A program made the translations under genes and the position numbers. From NCBI RefSeq assembly GCF_947507565.1, contig NC_089175.1:2283733-2347732 (forward strand): a stretch of DNA of 64,000 nucleotides, read 5' to 3'. Positions 9,821 through 21,952 of this stretch are shown one piece after another; within the stretch, counting starts at the first letter, position 1, and each line of letters starts with the position of its first letter. This DNA comes from Oscarella lobularis (taxonomy: Eukaryota; Porifera; Homoscleromorpha; Homosclerophorida; Oscarellidae). The notes below the pieces were generated by a model. It did not search any database. It was not told the DNA's origin and was given only the letters and a program-made list of their open reading frames with translations.

Positions 9821-12800
9821 ATGGTCAAAGCATACGAAAGTGACGTCGTTGTCTCCGTCTTGAGATCTTGTGGCATCTTCCATATTTTAATACTATTACT
9901 GTCATCAATCGGTGAGACAGCTGGATTGCGCGCGTCATCTTGCCGTAGACCAGTCACTTCTGCAGCATTTACCCAATGGGCCATATCTATGATTTACCTG
10001 CACTAATGTGTGACCATAGATAATATGGTGTGACTACTGAATCTGGTCATCTTTTGGGGATGATAACTCAGTAGAGCCTTTTTAGTCAATATCTTTGAAA
10101 CCAACTCCGGCCTAATGCTTCGGGCTACGGGGAAGAGACACGCGTTCACTAACTGACGCCGTTCTCTTTTAGGTGCTGCTTCTGCTTCTCCGCGTGTCAG
10201 CGCACAACTTAGTGTCTACATCAACATTTCCCGTCCCCAAAAGTACCTCGTTCTGGGAGAAACGACGAGCAAAGACTTTCTCCGTTGCGGAGGCGGGTAC
10301 AGCAGTAATACGACGAAGGGCCTTCGAGTGGATCTGTTCTTTTACAAGTCTGAGCATTGCTCAAACATCACAATAGCTTCAAACACGAGTGCTAGACACG
10401 TGTCACGGGTTGAATGCATACCCCCAATGCCACTGAGCAAAGATCTTGTACCTGTCAACTCCGCTTACTGCACTCTTCAAATCGTCTCTGCGTCCGTCAA
10501 AGACTCCGGCCTTTATGTGTGTCAAGTACGGGGAGACACTTCCATTTCTGCGGCGAAGGAAACGAAAGTGATAAGTCTGCTAGTTTACGGTGAGTTTATT
10601 CAGGTAACTTAGTTTTCGCCCTATAGTTGAGGCTTTGTGTAGAACGATTTATTATAAATACTTTGGAGCATAACCCCCAAATTGTCATTGTTAAGGAAAC
10701 TGACCGCGTTGTTTTGAAGTGTCTCATTAGTCAACAGGAAAACCTCGAGGGTTTGTCCGTATGTTGGCGGCGTTTTGGTTTGGTTATACGGAAAGAATAC
10801 GCAAATAAAGTGGGCGGTACGTTTGACTTTGTGCTAGAATCGGCAAGTCGAAACGATGCTGGAGTTTACCAGTGCGTTGTCTCTTCTCAAACCGGTAATA
10901 CGGTTATTGACTTCGGCAGCGAGATTTCACTGTACATAGACTGTATGGTTTGTAAATATAGCGTCTTTTATGAGAACATGATTATCCACGTTTAGATGTT
11001 CCGATGATGAATTTTGTCTCACGCCCTTATAAAGCTGTAAAAGGCAAAGTAACCATTCGGCGGCGCTGGATAACGATCAATTTGAAGTGTGAGGTTGACG
11101 TATACCCACCTCCTGCAATTACTATATTTCATGATAATGAGAATTTACACTTGAAGCAGACAAATAATAGCTTCGTTTCTGTCACTATTTCTGACAGCGG
11201 TCTATATTGCTGCAGAGCGTCAAATCCGTTTTGGAGTTTTTCTAAGTGCTTCACCTTAGTAGTTAAAACGCGAGTTAGAACAAAGCATGCAACACCCAGC
11301 GTAGTTTATGACGTTGACTCATCAATTAATAGTAACTCATCAATTAATAATAGTGGCTCATCAACGACGCCAAGGTACGCAGGAGCTAAACCGCTTGGTT
11401 TAATATCAGAAATAGCCATTTCGGCGATATCTGTGCTGCTTTGTTTAGCAATCCCTCTATTACTTTTTTTTTTCGCCATATGGCTTACACAACCATCAAA
11501 AAAAATCGACAAGTTACCGTTATCCACCATACGTGTCGAGGAAAGTACGCGGCCCATACGAAGTGCAAAAGCATTAGAAGAAGCGGATCAATTACTGCTA
11601 CCTATGGGTGATAAATAAATAATAAATAAATAAGTAAATCGACAAATTAAAATTAACCTTGTGCCTCTAGAGGAGGAAATTGAATTTGTTTCCACGCTGT
11701 TATCTGACTGGAAAATTTTGAGGGATTTTTGTCGTGTAATTATGCCACCCTTTAGGAAAGGGGAGTCTTTCATTGAGGACGTTGTCAAAAAGAGAGACAA
11801 GACTAATCTAACGACATCTTGTTTAAAGATTTGGATCGAAGAAAATCCAGAAAGAAGTTTTCTCTGTGCCGTTTACAATGCTCTTGAGATAGGCCTGGAC
11901 AACAAAGAACTCGCTAGAAAACTCTATCAACGCTTTCCACGTTTAAGAAAAAGTACAATCATTGGTATTATCGCTTGTATGCTAAAAATTAATTTACGTT
12001 TAGGTTTGGAATTGAAGACTTTGGCGAAATGCGCGCACCTTGTTCACAAAATAGACAATAGAACAAAAGAAATTGAGAAGAGCTCTGATGAACTGTTAGG
12101 AGACGCTACAAAAAAATTAGGATCAGCTTTGCCATTGTACTTAACCAAGAGCGACGACAAAGACAGTGAGCTCAGTTGGCACGCAGCGGACTCAGCTTGC
12201 ATATCTAGTAAAGAATCTTATCAGCGCATTCTGTCCCAGGCTCCAGTAGAACAGTTTTCTGAACGGGTGGTCCTGTACGTGAATGAGCACAGGGTGACTT
12301 GCATCAAGATGGGCACCGTTTCGCGCCGAATAGGCGTGGAAGGAGGCAGCTTGTCACTGTCGTTGCATGGCGTTTCGCTCATAATACCACCAGGAGCAAT
12401 AGAATCGGCAACGCAGTGGTTGGACGTTACACTTTCTCTGTTTATATCGGACACTCCAATATACGTAGGTGATCAACCTGCTTACGTTGGTCTTACTGAG
12501 CTCTTGCCTCACAAGACACAATTTTTAAAACGAGTGACACTTCGACACGAGCTCACGCATCATAGGAAACTTGATCCTGACTGCATTGAAACTCAGTTTC
12601 ATTTGTTTTATGGCAAAGGTGTAGATCCACTGGAAACTTACGATTTTATGGGAAGTCTTGAATCAACGCATCGTCAAGCTACTTACAAACACATGGAACT
12701 TGGCTTGTGGAATGATAGTTTACAGCTGTCCGCCCTTTCTTTCTGTCTTGTTTGCAGCGTCATAACATCTGGAACATTTCACATTATTATTTCCTTTTTT

Positions 12801-13933
12801 GTTTGTTTGAAAAGCGCAAGCCGAAGAAGACGAGATGTAACAGTTGCAATTTCGTGTAAATGTCAAGAGAATTTGGAAGACATTAGAAAGAGACAGAAAA
12901 AAAGAGGATATCACTTCATCGGTGAAAAGCCTCTTTGCTGTTATAGTCAAAGTCTGAATCGTCAGCAACTTGAAATTGCTCTAAACCGCGAAGAGGACTT
13001 TACTTCCAAATTTACCCAAAGTCCAATAATGCAATTTCGCGGACATGAACTGTACCATGTTGTGCAAGGTGATACCTATTTTTATTTAACAAGAGACTGC
13101 ATAATCAGGTCTTCGGAGTTGTGTGACTGGGCAGAGCCAGTGACGTTTTCTTGCAAACACACAGTCTCGTCGTCTGGACAGGATTCTGAGTTGCTAAATC
13201 CCGGTGATCAAATTTCAGTTTGGCTCGATGGTGAATCCTCGAATGGCTCTGATACCAGGTCAGCTATATACATGTGCATTCTCCGGGCTTGCTAATTGTG
13301 ATACTATTGCGCTTCATTATCATAGAAGCAGAGATTCCGATTTTCTGCCACTGAAAAGCTTCGGTACTATACTGTGACTAGTTAGCGGTTTTCGTCGGTT
13401 TATAAGTGTTTTTTTCTTAGAGCGTTTGGGCGAGAACACGACTCCTATTGGTTTGTTAGAACATTTGAAGATAGATGATTGTTTTACAGGGTTCTTCTTT
13501 GCAGTTTTAGAAGTTCGTGGCGGTGGGGATTCTGGCTCAGTGTCTCCTTTCACTGACGGTTTGCAAAACGGTAAGTTAAAATTTAATTTAATTAATCGCT
13601 GCAAGGAGATATTTTCAAATACGGTATTTAGAATCAAGGTGCATTGAACGACAGCCATTAGGAAAAGAGCTACTAGACGTATCTAAACGCCTCTTAAACG
13701 ATCAGTGGAAATATGTCGCGAGGAGGCTCAGTGTCGACGATGAGGTAATAGAGCGCATTAAAAATGACGAAAAAAGTGTGACTGAACAAGCGTATCAAAT
13801 GCTGACGAGTTGGATCCAAAGTCAATATGACGCAGCTACTGTTGGGCGTTTATGTGAAGCTCTAGTGAGAGAAAACAGGACCGACATAGCGCGTGAAGTA
13901 TTTCACCTTCAAGAATTTGTATCTTATGTGTGA
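9821..13933 (+). CDS. IgZU-2: Ig3-TM-Death-ZU5-UPA-Death receptor
   Basis: Nine exons: 9821-9911, 10173-10589, 10643-10942, 10996-11607, 11671-11952, 12004-13258, 13332-13363, 13505-13570, 13632-13933. Frame is kept and 1,118 residues are predicted. Residues 1-30 carry a signal peptide (FHILILLLSS). Ig1 and Ig2 match IgZU-1; Ig3 and the TM helix (about 406-432, VLLCLAIPLLLFFFAIW) share one exon, so the intron present in IgZU-1 is missing and the stalk is a longer Ser/Asn-rich stretch. Then come a Death domain (about 474-567), ZU5 (from about 650: VEGGSLSLSLHGVSLIIPPG), UPA and C-terminal Death (about 1,025-1,110: TSWIQSQYDAATVGRLCEAL). The 51-bp intron at 11,953-12,003 is a multiple of three without a stop, so its retention would be tolerated. 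CXD-1 follows 232 bp later on the same strand. Confidence 0.86.
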
Positions 13934-14165
13934 TTTTTGTCTGTCATCAATGCATGCAGAGAATATGACATTGCCTTGATTGGCAGGTGATGCGCTTAGT
14001 AGACTACAGTACAGTAGTACATCTACACTGTACGTACAAGGTTTGGATAAATAGACTTATATACTATTGCTGGTAGTCTACCAGCAATATCAGCACGGAT
14101 TGTAGAGGTGCTATGCCTTCGATCACGTGCGCTACGTCGTTGTGAGCCTTCGCTTGTTGCAACTG

Positions 14166-15635
14166 ATGTCGAACGACTGGGAGAAATGCGTGCGTCCTCA
14201 TTGGCGATATACGGTTGACAATTTTGCTCTGTCCAACGTTCTGGAAGCAGAACTAATAGAGAGGGGCCTCGTCAACCCTAGCGATTTAGAGGATGTGCAT
14301 ACTTTACCCACAGATTACGCTAAGAAAAGTCGTTTAGTGTGGAAGTACTTGTCTACCAAAGGTCCTGGCTCGCTTCGCAACTTTTGCTCAGCACTCGAAC
14401 GGAGTGCCCACGCCCACCTTTCGAGTTATTTGTGGCAGGTGAGGAAGCAAGCTGCAGATGAGGAAGAGAAGAAGACTGAAAGAGTTGAAGATCTATGCGA
14501 TGTGGTGGAAGCGTGGATTTACATTCTTCCAACTTACGAAGATATATTCAGAGCAAATGAGAATAGGATCACTTCTGCTTTGAAAAAGTTTCTTTGCAGG
14601 CAAGGAGAGACGTTGGAACTTATTGCAGTAGTGTCAGTAAATTCAGAAAATGTTGATGATAAAAATCCGAATCCGTATCGAAAAGTGTTCTCCATAGGCA
14701 TAGGCAAGAAAACAGCAGTGGACTTGATATTCCCAGAAGGAAGAGAAGACGTTTTTAAACGCGAAGGAGAGCGTTTACTGAAACATCTAAAATCATTGCT
14801 GCGTCTACAAGATGACCACAGAATACTGGGATCTTACTACGGATTTAGCTGCATTGTGAAGCTGATACTTCCAGGAGATGCTGCTCTGCAACTCTTTCTA
14901 ACAGCATCGTTTACAAACGCTTTAGATTTTTTGAAAAGCGTTATGGGGCCAGTGAAACTAAAATTTGGGAATCTACCACCCTTTTCTGATGGAAATTGCT
15001 GTAAGCTCCACACCATACGTTTTAGTCTTATTTACTGTTTTTTGTGTGTGAAGTGTCACGGTTATGCGACGACACTGATGTCAAACTGAGTGAGCAGAAA
15101 TATTACGAGCCGTACTGGCAAGATGTACGCAAACTATTTGTGGGAGACAAACTCACTGAACAAAGTAGTGGTTTTGCAAGTGCGGCTTCTGTGAGAGGCA
15201 CGTCGTTACTACAGGGCAGCGAAGAAATAACAGATACAAAGCGTGTTTCAATTGGCTACTTGGGTAATGATAAGTTCCTCAGATCTATAAGGGTAACCAG
15301 TTACTACAACGACTTGTTTAGGATCAGACTTGGTTTTTACTGGTATTGAACAACAACCATCAATAGCGGAGCTAGCAGACATATCTAAACGCCTTTTAGG
15401 TGATTGGGAAGATGTTGCAAGGAGTCTTGGTGTAGACGACGAGGTAATAATTCAAATTTATATTGATAAGGATAATGCTACTGAACAAGCGTTTCAAATG
15501 CTAATATCTTGGATCCAAAGTGACACAGCTACTGTTGTGGGCTTATGTAAAGCTCTTGTAGAAGAAAACAGGGCGGACATAGCGCATGCAGTTTTTAAAG
15601 TAATCATTGTAGGTGAAGCAGAATCTTCTGTGTAA
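14166..15635 (+). CDS. CXD-1: CARD - unknown domain - Death protein
   Basis: Exons 14166-15000, 15054-15263 and 15322-15635 give 452 residues in frame. I start at MSNDWEK because CXD-2 aligns from there. Residues about 1-85 form a CARD (AELIERGLVNPSDLEDVHTL, then a helix around FCSALERSAHAHL). An acidic linker (about 95-110) leads to a well-conserved alpha/beta domain (about 115-275, with VFSIGIGKKTAVDLIFPEG and SYYGFSCIVKLILPG) that I cannot assign; its size and strand pattern recall TRADD-N-like folds, but that is a guess. The last exon is a Death domain (LLGDWEDVARSLGV). There is no signal peptide or TM helix, so it is probably cytosolic. Two homotypic domains and a place beside a Death-tailed receptor suggest an adaptor linking receptors to CARD effectors; this is inference. 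Confidence 0.82.
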
Positions 15636-16106
15636 TTCTTCCTGTATAAGTTGGTGATTTCCTAGTCGTTATTAGATTGAGATCTTGGAATCAGGAAGAC
15701 AAGTAAATTTTGAAGGTGAGGTCTTCTTAGCCACTGACGTATTTTCTTATTTATGATTTTTTCCCCCGGGGGGATTTTCACCTCACGTGCTCTCAAATCC
15801 CTATACTGTACGATTTCTCAAGCATTGGTGTTCCCGGATTAGAGGTGGAATCACGCGTCTTCTTTCTTCGTCCTTTGTGCAGGCTGGACAGCTAGCTACT
15901 CATTTTGACCAAGCAGAGCCCAGCCAACGTTTTGAGGCGACATCACACTTTGCGAGAAGTACGGACCCCGAAACTCGCTCCTCTTCCGAGTTGGCGTTTT
16001 CGATTGAGACGATCTATGCGTGAGCAAATAGACGTATCACGGGCTTACATCAGATGTTTTCTTTTGCAGAGCCAAAGCATACGAGAGTGACGTCGTTGTC
16101 TACGTC
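15636..16106. promoter_or_regulatory. IgZU-3 leader and a shortened duplicate block
   Basis: About 15,715-15,820 is a deleted version of 21,085-21,255 (shared: ctgacgtattttcttattta, ggggggattttcacctcacg). From about 15,828 the receptor leader follows (cccggattagaggtggaat, atagacgtatcacgggct), ending in a likely 5'-UTR intron acceptor (cttttgcag) before the first coding exon. The upstream ATG used by IgZU-2 is lost here, so translation should start at 16,107. Confidence 0.55.
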
Positions 16107-16850
16107 ATGAGATCTTGCGGCATCTTCCATATTGTAATACTATTGCTGTTATCAATTGGTGAGTCACTTATGCGGCATTTTTGCGTTGAAAAGTGCATGA
16201 ACTAACTGAAGCCGTCTTTTTTTAGGTGCTGTTTCTTCTTCTCTCCGTGTCAGCGCACAACTTAGTGCCGGCATCAATATTTCCCGTCCCCAAAACAGTA
16301 TGGATTGGAAATAAAGCATCTTTTCTCTAAGGCAAGTTGATTATCGCGTTTAGATCCTTTGGCCGTGAAGTTTTCCTTATCACGGAATGCTGTGCAAGGC
16401 AAGGTGGCGATTCCTTTCTACAGGAATTATCGTTTGACGTGTCACTGTGAGACTGACGGATATTGTGACTACATTGCCATTTCCCACAACAACAAGGTTC
16501 TTCGCTTCGAGCATGCAAATTATACAACAATGGAGATTCGTCGTGCCACCAGACGCTACGGCGGTCTGTATTGCTGCAGAGCTTCAAATGCATTTTGGAG
16601 TTTTTCTGAGTGCGTAACAGTTAAAGTTACATGTATAGGTAAGCTGAATAGAAGCAGATAGAAAATAAATAACAAATTGTTTGTTTTTTGCAGACTATAC
16701 ATGTAATTTAGTATTTGCAGCAATTTTAGGTCCAATAGTTATTTTTTATGTTGCATTCTATTGTTTTTTCATGAGGAGATTGGCAAGACAAGATCATTCC
16801 AGTTACAGTCGATTGAGTACAGCTGATCATTTACCATCAACTATAGGTGA

Positions 16851-16882
<32 letters not shown>

Positions 16883-19215
16883 AAATAGAAAAGGAATTAA
16901 TTTAGAAAAATAACCTTGTGCTTCTAGACGATCAAATTGAATATGTTTCCATACTGTTATCATCATCCGACTCGAACGTATTGAAGGATTTTTGCCGTGC
17001 AATCGAGCCACCCTTAAAGAAGGGAGAGTCTTTTGTTGAGGATATGGTGAAAAAGAACATTGCAGAAGAAGGCAACACTGATCTGGCGACGCAGCGTTGT
17101 CTAAAGATTTGGATTGAAGAAAATCCGGAAAGAGATTTTATGTGTGCCGTTTACAATGCTTTTAGAATAGGCATGGAGAACAATAAACTTGCTGGAAAAC
17201 TCTGGCAAAGATTTCCACATTTACGAAAAAGTAAAATCTTGTTATCTTCGCTTTTATCTTTATAATAAATTCATATTTAGGTTTTCAAAAATCTTTGAAA
17301 ATCAACCGTCCTGTTGACGTTAAAGAGATGTCTCGGGAACTTCAAAGAAAAAAAGAGCAGTCTTGTCCTCGTATTCCATACAGAAGGACAGCAGCCTTTG
17401 GTATCGCACAGTAGCTTTTTTCTCAAATGATGTCATTTTGTCTCGGGCTCCAGAAACAGTTAAGTTACCAACTGCGCCGTTCAAAAAGCGATCCGTTGCA
17501 GAAGACATTCACTATCACGCCAGTCGACTGAGACATCCAGCACAACAGTCTCCTAAACTGGTAGTTCTGTACGTAAATGAGCGCCGGCTAACTTGCATCA
17601 AGAAGGACACTGTTTCATGTCAAATTGGCGCAGAAGGAGGCGTCTTGTCACTATCATTGTATGGCGTTTCGCTGGTGATACCACCCGGAGCGATAGGATC
17701 AGCAACGCAGTGGTTGGATGTTACACTTTCTCTGTTTGTATCAGACACTCCAATAATCATAGGTGGTAAAACGGCCTACGTCAATCTTACTGAGCTCTTG
17801 CCTCACAAGGCACAATTTTTAAAACCAGTGATACTTAGACACGAGCTTATGCATCATAGAAAACTTGATGCTGATTGTATTGAAACTCAGTTTCATTTGT
17901 TTTATGGCGAAGGTATAAATCCACTGGAAACTTACGATTTTATGGGAAGTCTCGAATCAGCGTGTCGCCAATCTGCTTACAAAAATATGCAACTTAGCTT
18001 GTGGAATGACAATTTTCAGCTGTCAGCCTTTTCTTTCTGTCTTGTTTGCAGCGTCATAAGATCTGGGACATTTGGAATAACAATTTCTTTTTTCGTTTGT
18101 TCAAAAGGCGCAGGCGAAAGAAAAAGATGGGAAGTAAGAGTTGCAATTTCATGTAGCTGCAAAGATAATGTAGAAAATATTATACAAGATCAAGAAAAAA
18201 TTGGCTATCGCTTTGCTAATAAAAAAGTTCTCTGCTGTTATAGTCAAAATCTGGATGGTCAGCGTCTTGAAATTGCCATAGACGGTAAAGATGACTTTAC
18301 GTCCAAGTTTACGCAACGTCCCGAAATCCAGTTTTGCGGACGTGAGCTATTCCATGTTGTGCAAGGAGACACTTATAATCACCTAACAGAAGCTTGCACT
18401 ATCATCGGCAGCAAGTGTTCAGACGATGACTTGTCTTGTCGCACAAAGCCAGTGCTCTTTTCTTGCAAGTACACGTCTGGAAAACGGAAATCTCGTCGTA
18501 AGCAGCTACGGCCCGATAGTCAAATTGCCGTTTGGCTCAATAGTGAATCGTCATGTGACCACAGGTTAGTTACTTTATCTGCTAATGATAGTACTGTATT
18601 GCACTTTTATCAAATTATAGAGACTCGACGAGCTTCTCTTTGCCACAGAAGAGCTATAGTAAATCGTCTCTTATTAGTTTCATTAGGTCATGCAATCTAT
18701 AAACGTTTTCTTCTCTACACTAGTGACTTCGGGAGAAAACGGGACTTCTATTGGTTTGTGAGAATGCTTTGAGGATGTATGATTGTTTTACAGGGTTCTA
18801 CTTTGCAGCTCTAAAAATTCGCGGCGGTGGTGATTCTTCCTCAGTGTCTCCTCACAGTGGCGTTTCGAATTATGGTAATATTGAGTTAGCATTAAATTCT
18901 TGATCAGTCACTGCAAGGAGTTATTTGTAAACAGAATTGATGTTTGTTGAACGACCGCCTTCAACAGAAGAACTACTGGACGTATCTAAACGCCTTTCGA
19001 ACGACTGGAAAAATATTGCAAGAAGGCTTGGTGAAGACGAAGATGCAATTGCGTCTGTCGAGAATGACGCAAAAGGTGCAAATGAACGACCGTACCAAAT
19101 GCTACAGAATTGGATGGAAAGGGAAGGTGAGTCAGCTACTGTTAGGCGTTTGTGTAAAGCTCTTATTATGGATAAAAAAACTCGAACGGCGACTGCAATT
19201 TTCCGCCAACTATGA
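16107..19215 (+). CDS. IgZU-3: single-Ig TM-Death-ZU5-UPA-Death receptor
   Basis: Nine exons: 16107-16158, 16226-16297, 16354-16638, 16694-16846, 16928-17230, 17361-18564, 18621-18658, 18809-18874, 18935-19215. Frame is kept and 817 residues are predicted. The signal peptide is FHIVILLLLS. The exon that should encode Ig1 stops after about 24 residues and joins the donor that normally ends Ig2, so only the membrane-proximal Ig remains (GLYCCRASNAFW). The TM helix (about 142-164) is IVIFYVAFYCFF. Death-like, ZU5, UPA and C-terminal Death domains match IgZU-1 and -2. The acceptor homologous to the other genes (17,280) leads to a stop; an acceptor at 17,360 restores frame, so I use it. It could also be a gene starting to decay. 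CXD-2 follows on the same strand. Confidence 0.78.
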
Positions 19216-19503
19216 CTTCGTATGTGTGATTTGTAAAGCCGTGGTTTTCTATTATAATCAAAGGGTCGCAAAAATATTTTGAGCGGGAAGTGAAAAAAGA
19301 ACTAAAGAAGATCACAATAACACGTATTGGGCAAACCACTGTTTGCAGACTTGGATTGAAGAAGATCGTAAAAGAATTATTCCCTCTCTGCCGTTTACGA
19401 TGCTTTTTACAGTAGTTATCTCAGTTTGTTTTTCCCAAATGACGATGCGTGCACGTGCGCTAAAAGTCACAGGGAAGTCACATGCTTTTGAAGCCTTCGC
19501 TTG
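19216..19503. pseudogene. Fragment of a receptor Death-like exon
   Basis: About 19,290-19,420 matches the membrane-proximal Death exon of IgZU-1 (cacaataacacgtattgggc, tggattgaagaagat, cgtttacgatgc) but is short and interrupted. It shows that another receptor copy once stood between IgZU-3 and CXD-2, or that pieces moved by gene conversion. Confidence 0.65.
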
Positions 19504-20903
19504 ATGTCAAACGACTGGGAGAAATGCGTGCGCCCTCGTTGGCGATATACGGTTGATCACTTTGCTTTGTCCCAAGATCTCGAAGCAGAATTAATCGAGA
19601 GAGGCCTCGTCAGCTATGGGGATTTACAGGATGTGCGCGCTTCACCTACGGATTACGCTAAGAAAAGTTGTTTAGTGTGGAAGTATTTGTCCAACAAAGG
19701 TCCTGGCTCGCTTCGCAAGTTTTGCTCAGCACTCGAACGGAGTGCCTACGCCCACCTTTCGCGTTATTTGCTGCAGGCGATGGAGCAACCTGCAGATGAG
19801 GAAGAGGAGAACACCGAAAGAGTTGAAGATTCTTGTGATGTGGTGGAAGTGTGGATTTACATTCTTCCAACTTACGAAGATATATTCAGAGCAAATAAGA
19901 ATAGGATCACTTCTGCCTTGAAAAAGTTTCTTTGCAGGCAAGGAGAGGCGTTGGAACTTATTCCAGTAGTGTCAGTAAATCCAGAAAATGTTGATGATAA
20001 AAATCCGAATCCGCATCGAAAAGTGTTCTCCATAGGCATAGGCAAAACAACGGCAGTCGACTTGATATTTCCAGAAGGAAGAGAAGATGTTTTTAAACGC
20101 GAAGGAACGCGTTTACTGAAACATCTGAAATTATTGCTGCATCTTCAGAGTGGTCACAGAATACTTGGATCTTACTACGGATTTAGCTGCATTGTGAAGC
20201 TGATACTGCCAGGAGATGCTGCTCTGCAACTCTTTCTAACAGCACTGTTTACAAACAATTTAGAATTTTTGGAGAACGTTATGGGGCCAGTGAAATTAAA
20301 ATTTGGAAGTCTACCACCGTTTCATAACGTCGACCGTGAAGAGGAGATATTCTCCATTAACACTGCACGTGAAGCATTTGCAAGTTTTGGGACCGACAGT
20401 AGAAAACTTGAAACTACAGAAAGTGGTATTGGAAGTACGAGTGCGTCGTTCGCACAGGGCAGCGAAGGGAAAAAAATCACAGAGCCTCCTTCAATTGAGC
20501 GATTAGGCAATGATCCAATTGAGCAATTAGGTAATGATAAAGTTAATCAATAAGGATAGCCAGTTTACTGCAAAAACTTGGTTTAGACTTGAGTTTGCTG
20601 TTCATTGAGCGAGAGCCATCAACAGCAGAGCTCATAGACTTATCTAAACGTCTTTTGAAGGACTGGAAAAGTGTCGCGAGGAGGCTCAGTGTCACCGAAG
20701 AGGTAATTGCGTCTATTGAAAAGAACGTGAAAGATGCAAATGAACGATCTTACCAAATGCTATTGAGTTGGATGGAAAGGCGAGGTAGGTCAGCTACTGT
20801 TTGGTGTTTGTGCAAAGCTCTTCTTGAGGAAGAAAAGATACAAGCAGCGATTACAGTTTTTTCACAAAGACTCGACAAGCCCAGACTAGAGACTTGGCTG
20901 TGA
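19504..20903 (+). CDS. CXD-2: CARD - unknown domain - Death protein
   Basis: Exons 19504-20530 and 20587-20903 give 447 residues. CARD is at about 1-85, an acidic linker (DEEEENTERVED) follows, the unassigned alpha/beta domain is at about 115-275 and the Death domain at about 350-430 (KDWKSVARRLSV, MLLSWMERRGRSATVWCL). Over the first two domains it is close to identical to CXD-1 and diverges after about 280, where CXD-1 has an extra intron. The intron before the Death exon is at the same place and phase in both. It is likely cytosolic. The position directly after IgZU-3 repeats the receptor/CARD order seen with IgZU-2 and CXD-1. Confidence 0.83.
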
Positions 20904-21952
20904 TCTAAAGCTATGGTTTTAGATGGCCGCGTCACCACAAACTAAAAACACTCGTTGTCTTTTGTTTTATTTTCCAGTCCGATTTCTTATACAAATGTAA
21001 CCGTAGATGCGTTTCCTTAGAGCAGCACCGCCGCGGCGTTTTCATTAGTGAAGTCCACGAGGAGTCAGGCAGACAGCGTCAAAGATAAAGATGAGGCCTT
21101 CTTCGTCTCGGTGTGGTCTATTGCTGGCGTATTTTCTTATTTAGGACTACTGAAACCGATTGCTCAAGTTCATCTGCGTGACTTCGTTTTTCCCCCGGAA
21201 GATAAATGTCGGGGGGATTTTTACCTCACGTGCTCTCAAATCCCTACCGTACAGTACTGCAACTTTTCCGCGACAGCTGTACGTGTGACCGGCGGCGTCC
21301 GCCTTTTGAATCAAACCAGCCTGTACCCCCACATTGACCGCTTGACCGTCAGGTGAGCCAGTGAAGAGGAACCCTGTGAGTACTTTCAGCCCCAAAAGTA
21401 CTCACAGCCCAGACGACTATAAATACGTCTAGCGCATGAATTAGTACGTATTACTTTCATTATCAATGTATATGCAGTGGAGCTCGCTTTCAATGGACCC
21501 TGCACCGTAGCCCTAAAAGTGTCCATGGTAAACGGAGCATCCTTCCTTGATAGAGAACAGAATCTTATTGGCCATTTCCTTCTCCAACGTAATTCGGGGG
21601 ATGGGCTGGGATGGGCTCTATTAGATTGGGCGCCATTTGCATGCTCCGATTGGCTGGAGATATCGCAGTGTGGGCGGCCTTTGTTATTCCTACGAGTCCC
21701 TCGAGCAATCGGGGGTTAGAGTACTCATTCTCGAAAGCGGAAAAGCAACGGGGAGGAGAAGATCGCGTTGAGCAAGCAGACCTTAGCCGGGGGGGAAATC
21801 GTTCCTTCCGAATTCCCACAGTCTCCCAGCGCGGGCGCTTTGTTTCCCCCACTCGATCACTCGTCTAACTAATACTCTTGCGATTTTCTCAACGGTCTTT
21901 AGCATCCCGTCTCTAATTTCTCCATCAATCTTTTCCCTTTCTTTGCAGAACA
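20904..21952 (+). other. Intergenic region with possible orphan Ig-like exons
   Basis: An open frame at 21,048-21,356 (102 codons, with CRGDFYLTCSQ and HIDRLTV) ends at a good donor (gtgagc, 21,353). About 21,476 follows a good acceptor (tatatgcag) and could add a short exon. The paired Cys and closing LTV resemble an Ig V-like exon, but there is no signal peptide exon or partner. The 5' part is duplicated at 15,715-15,820. The remainder is the upstream region of the next gene and looks G-rich and noncoding. Confidence 0.3.

Noticed and set aside
4982-19215. Calling the receptors UNC5 netrin receptors
   Set aside because: TSP1 repeats are missing, an extra Death domain precedes ZU5, and there are three tandem copies; the relation is to the ZU5-UPA-Death part only.
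2483-20903. NLR or bacterial-type STAND immune cluster
   Set aside because: No NACHT or NB-ARC ATPase domain, Walker motifs or LRRs were seen.
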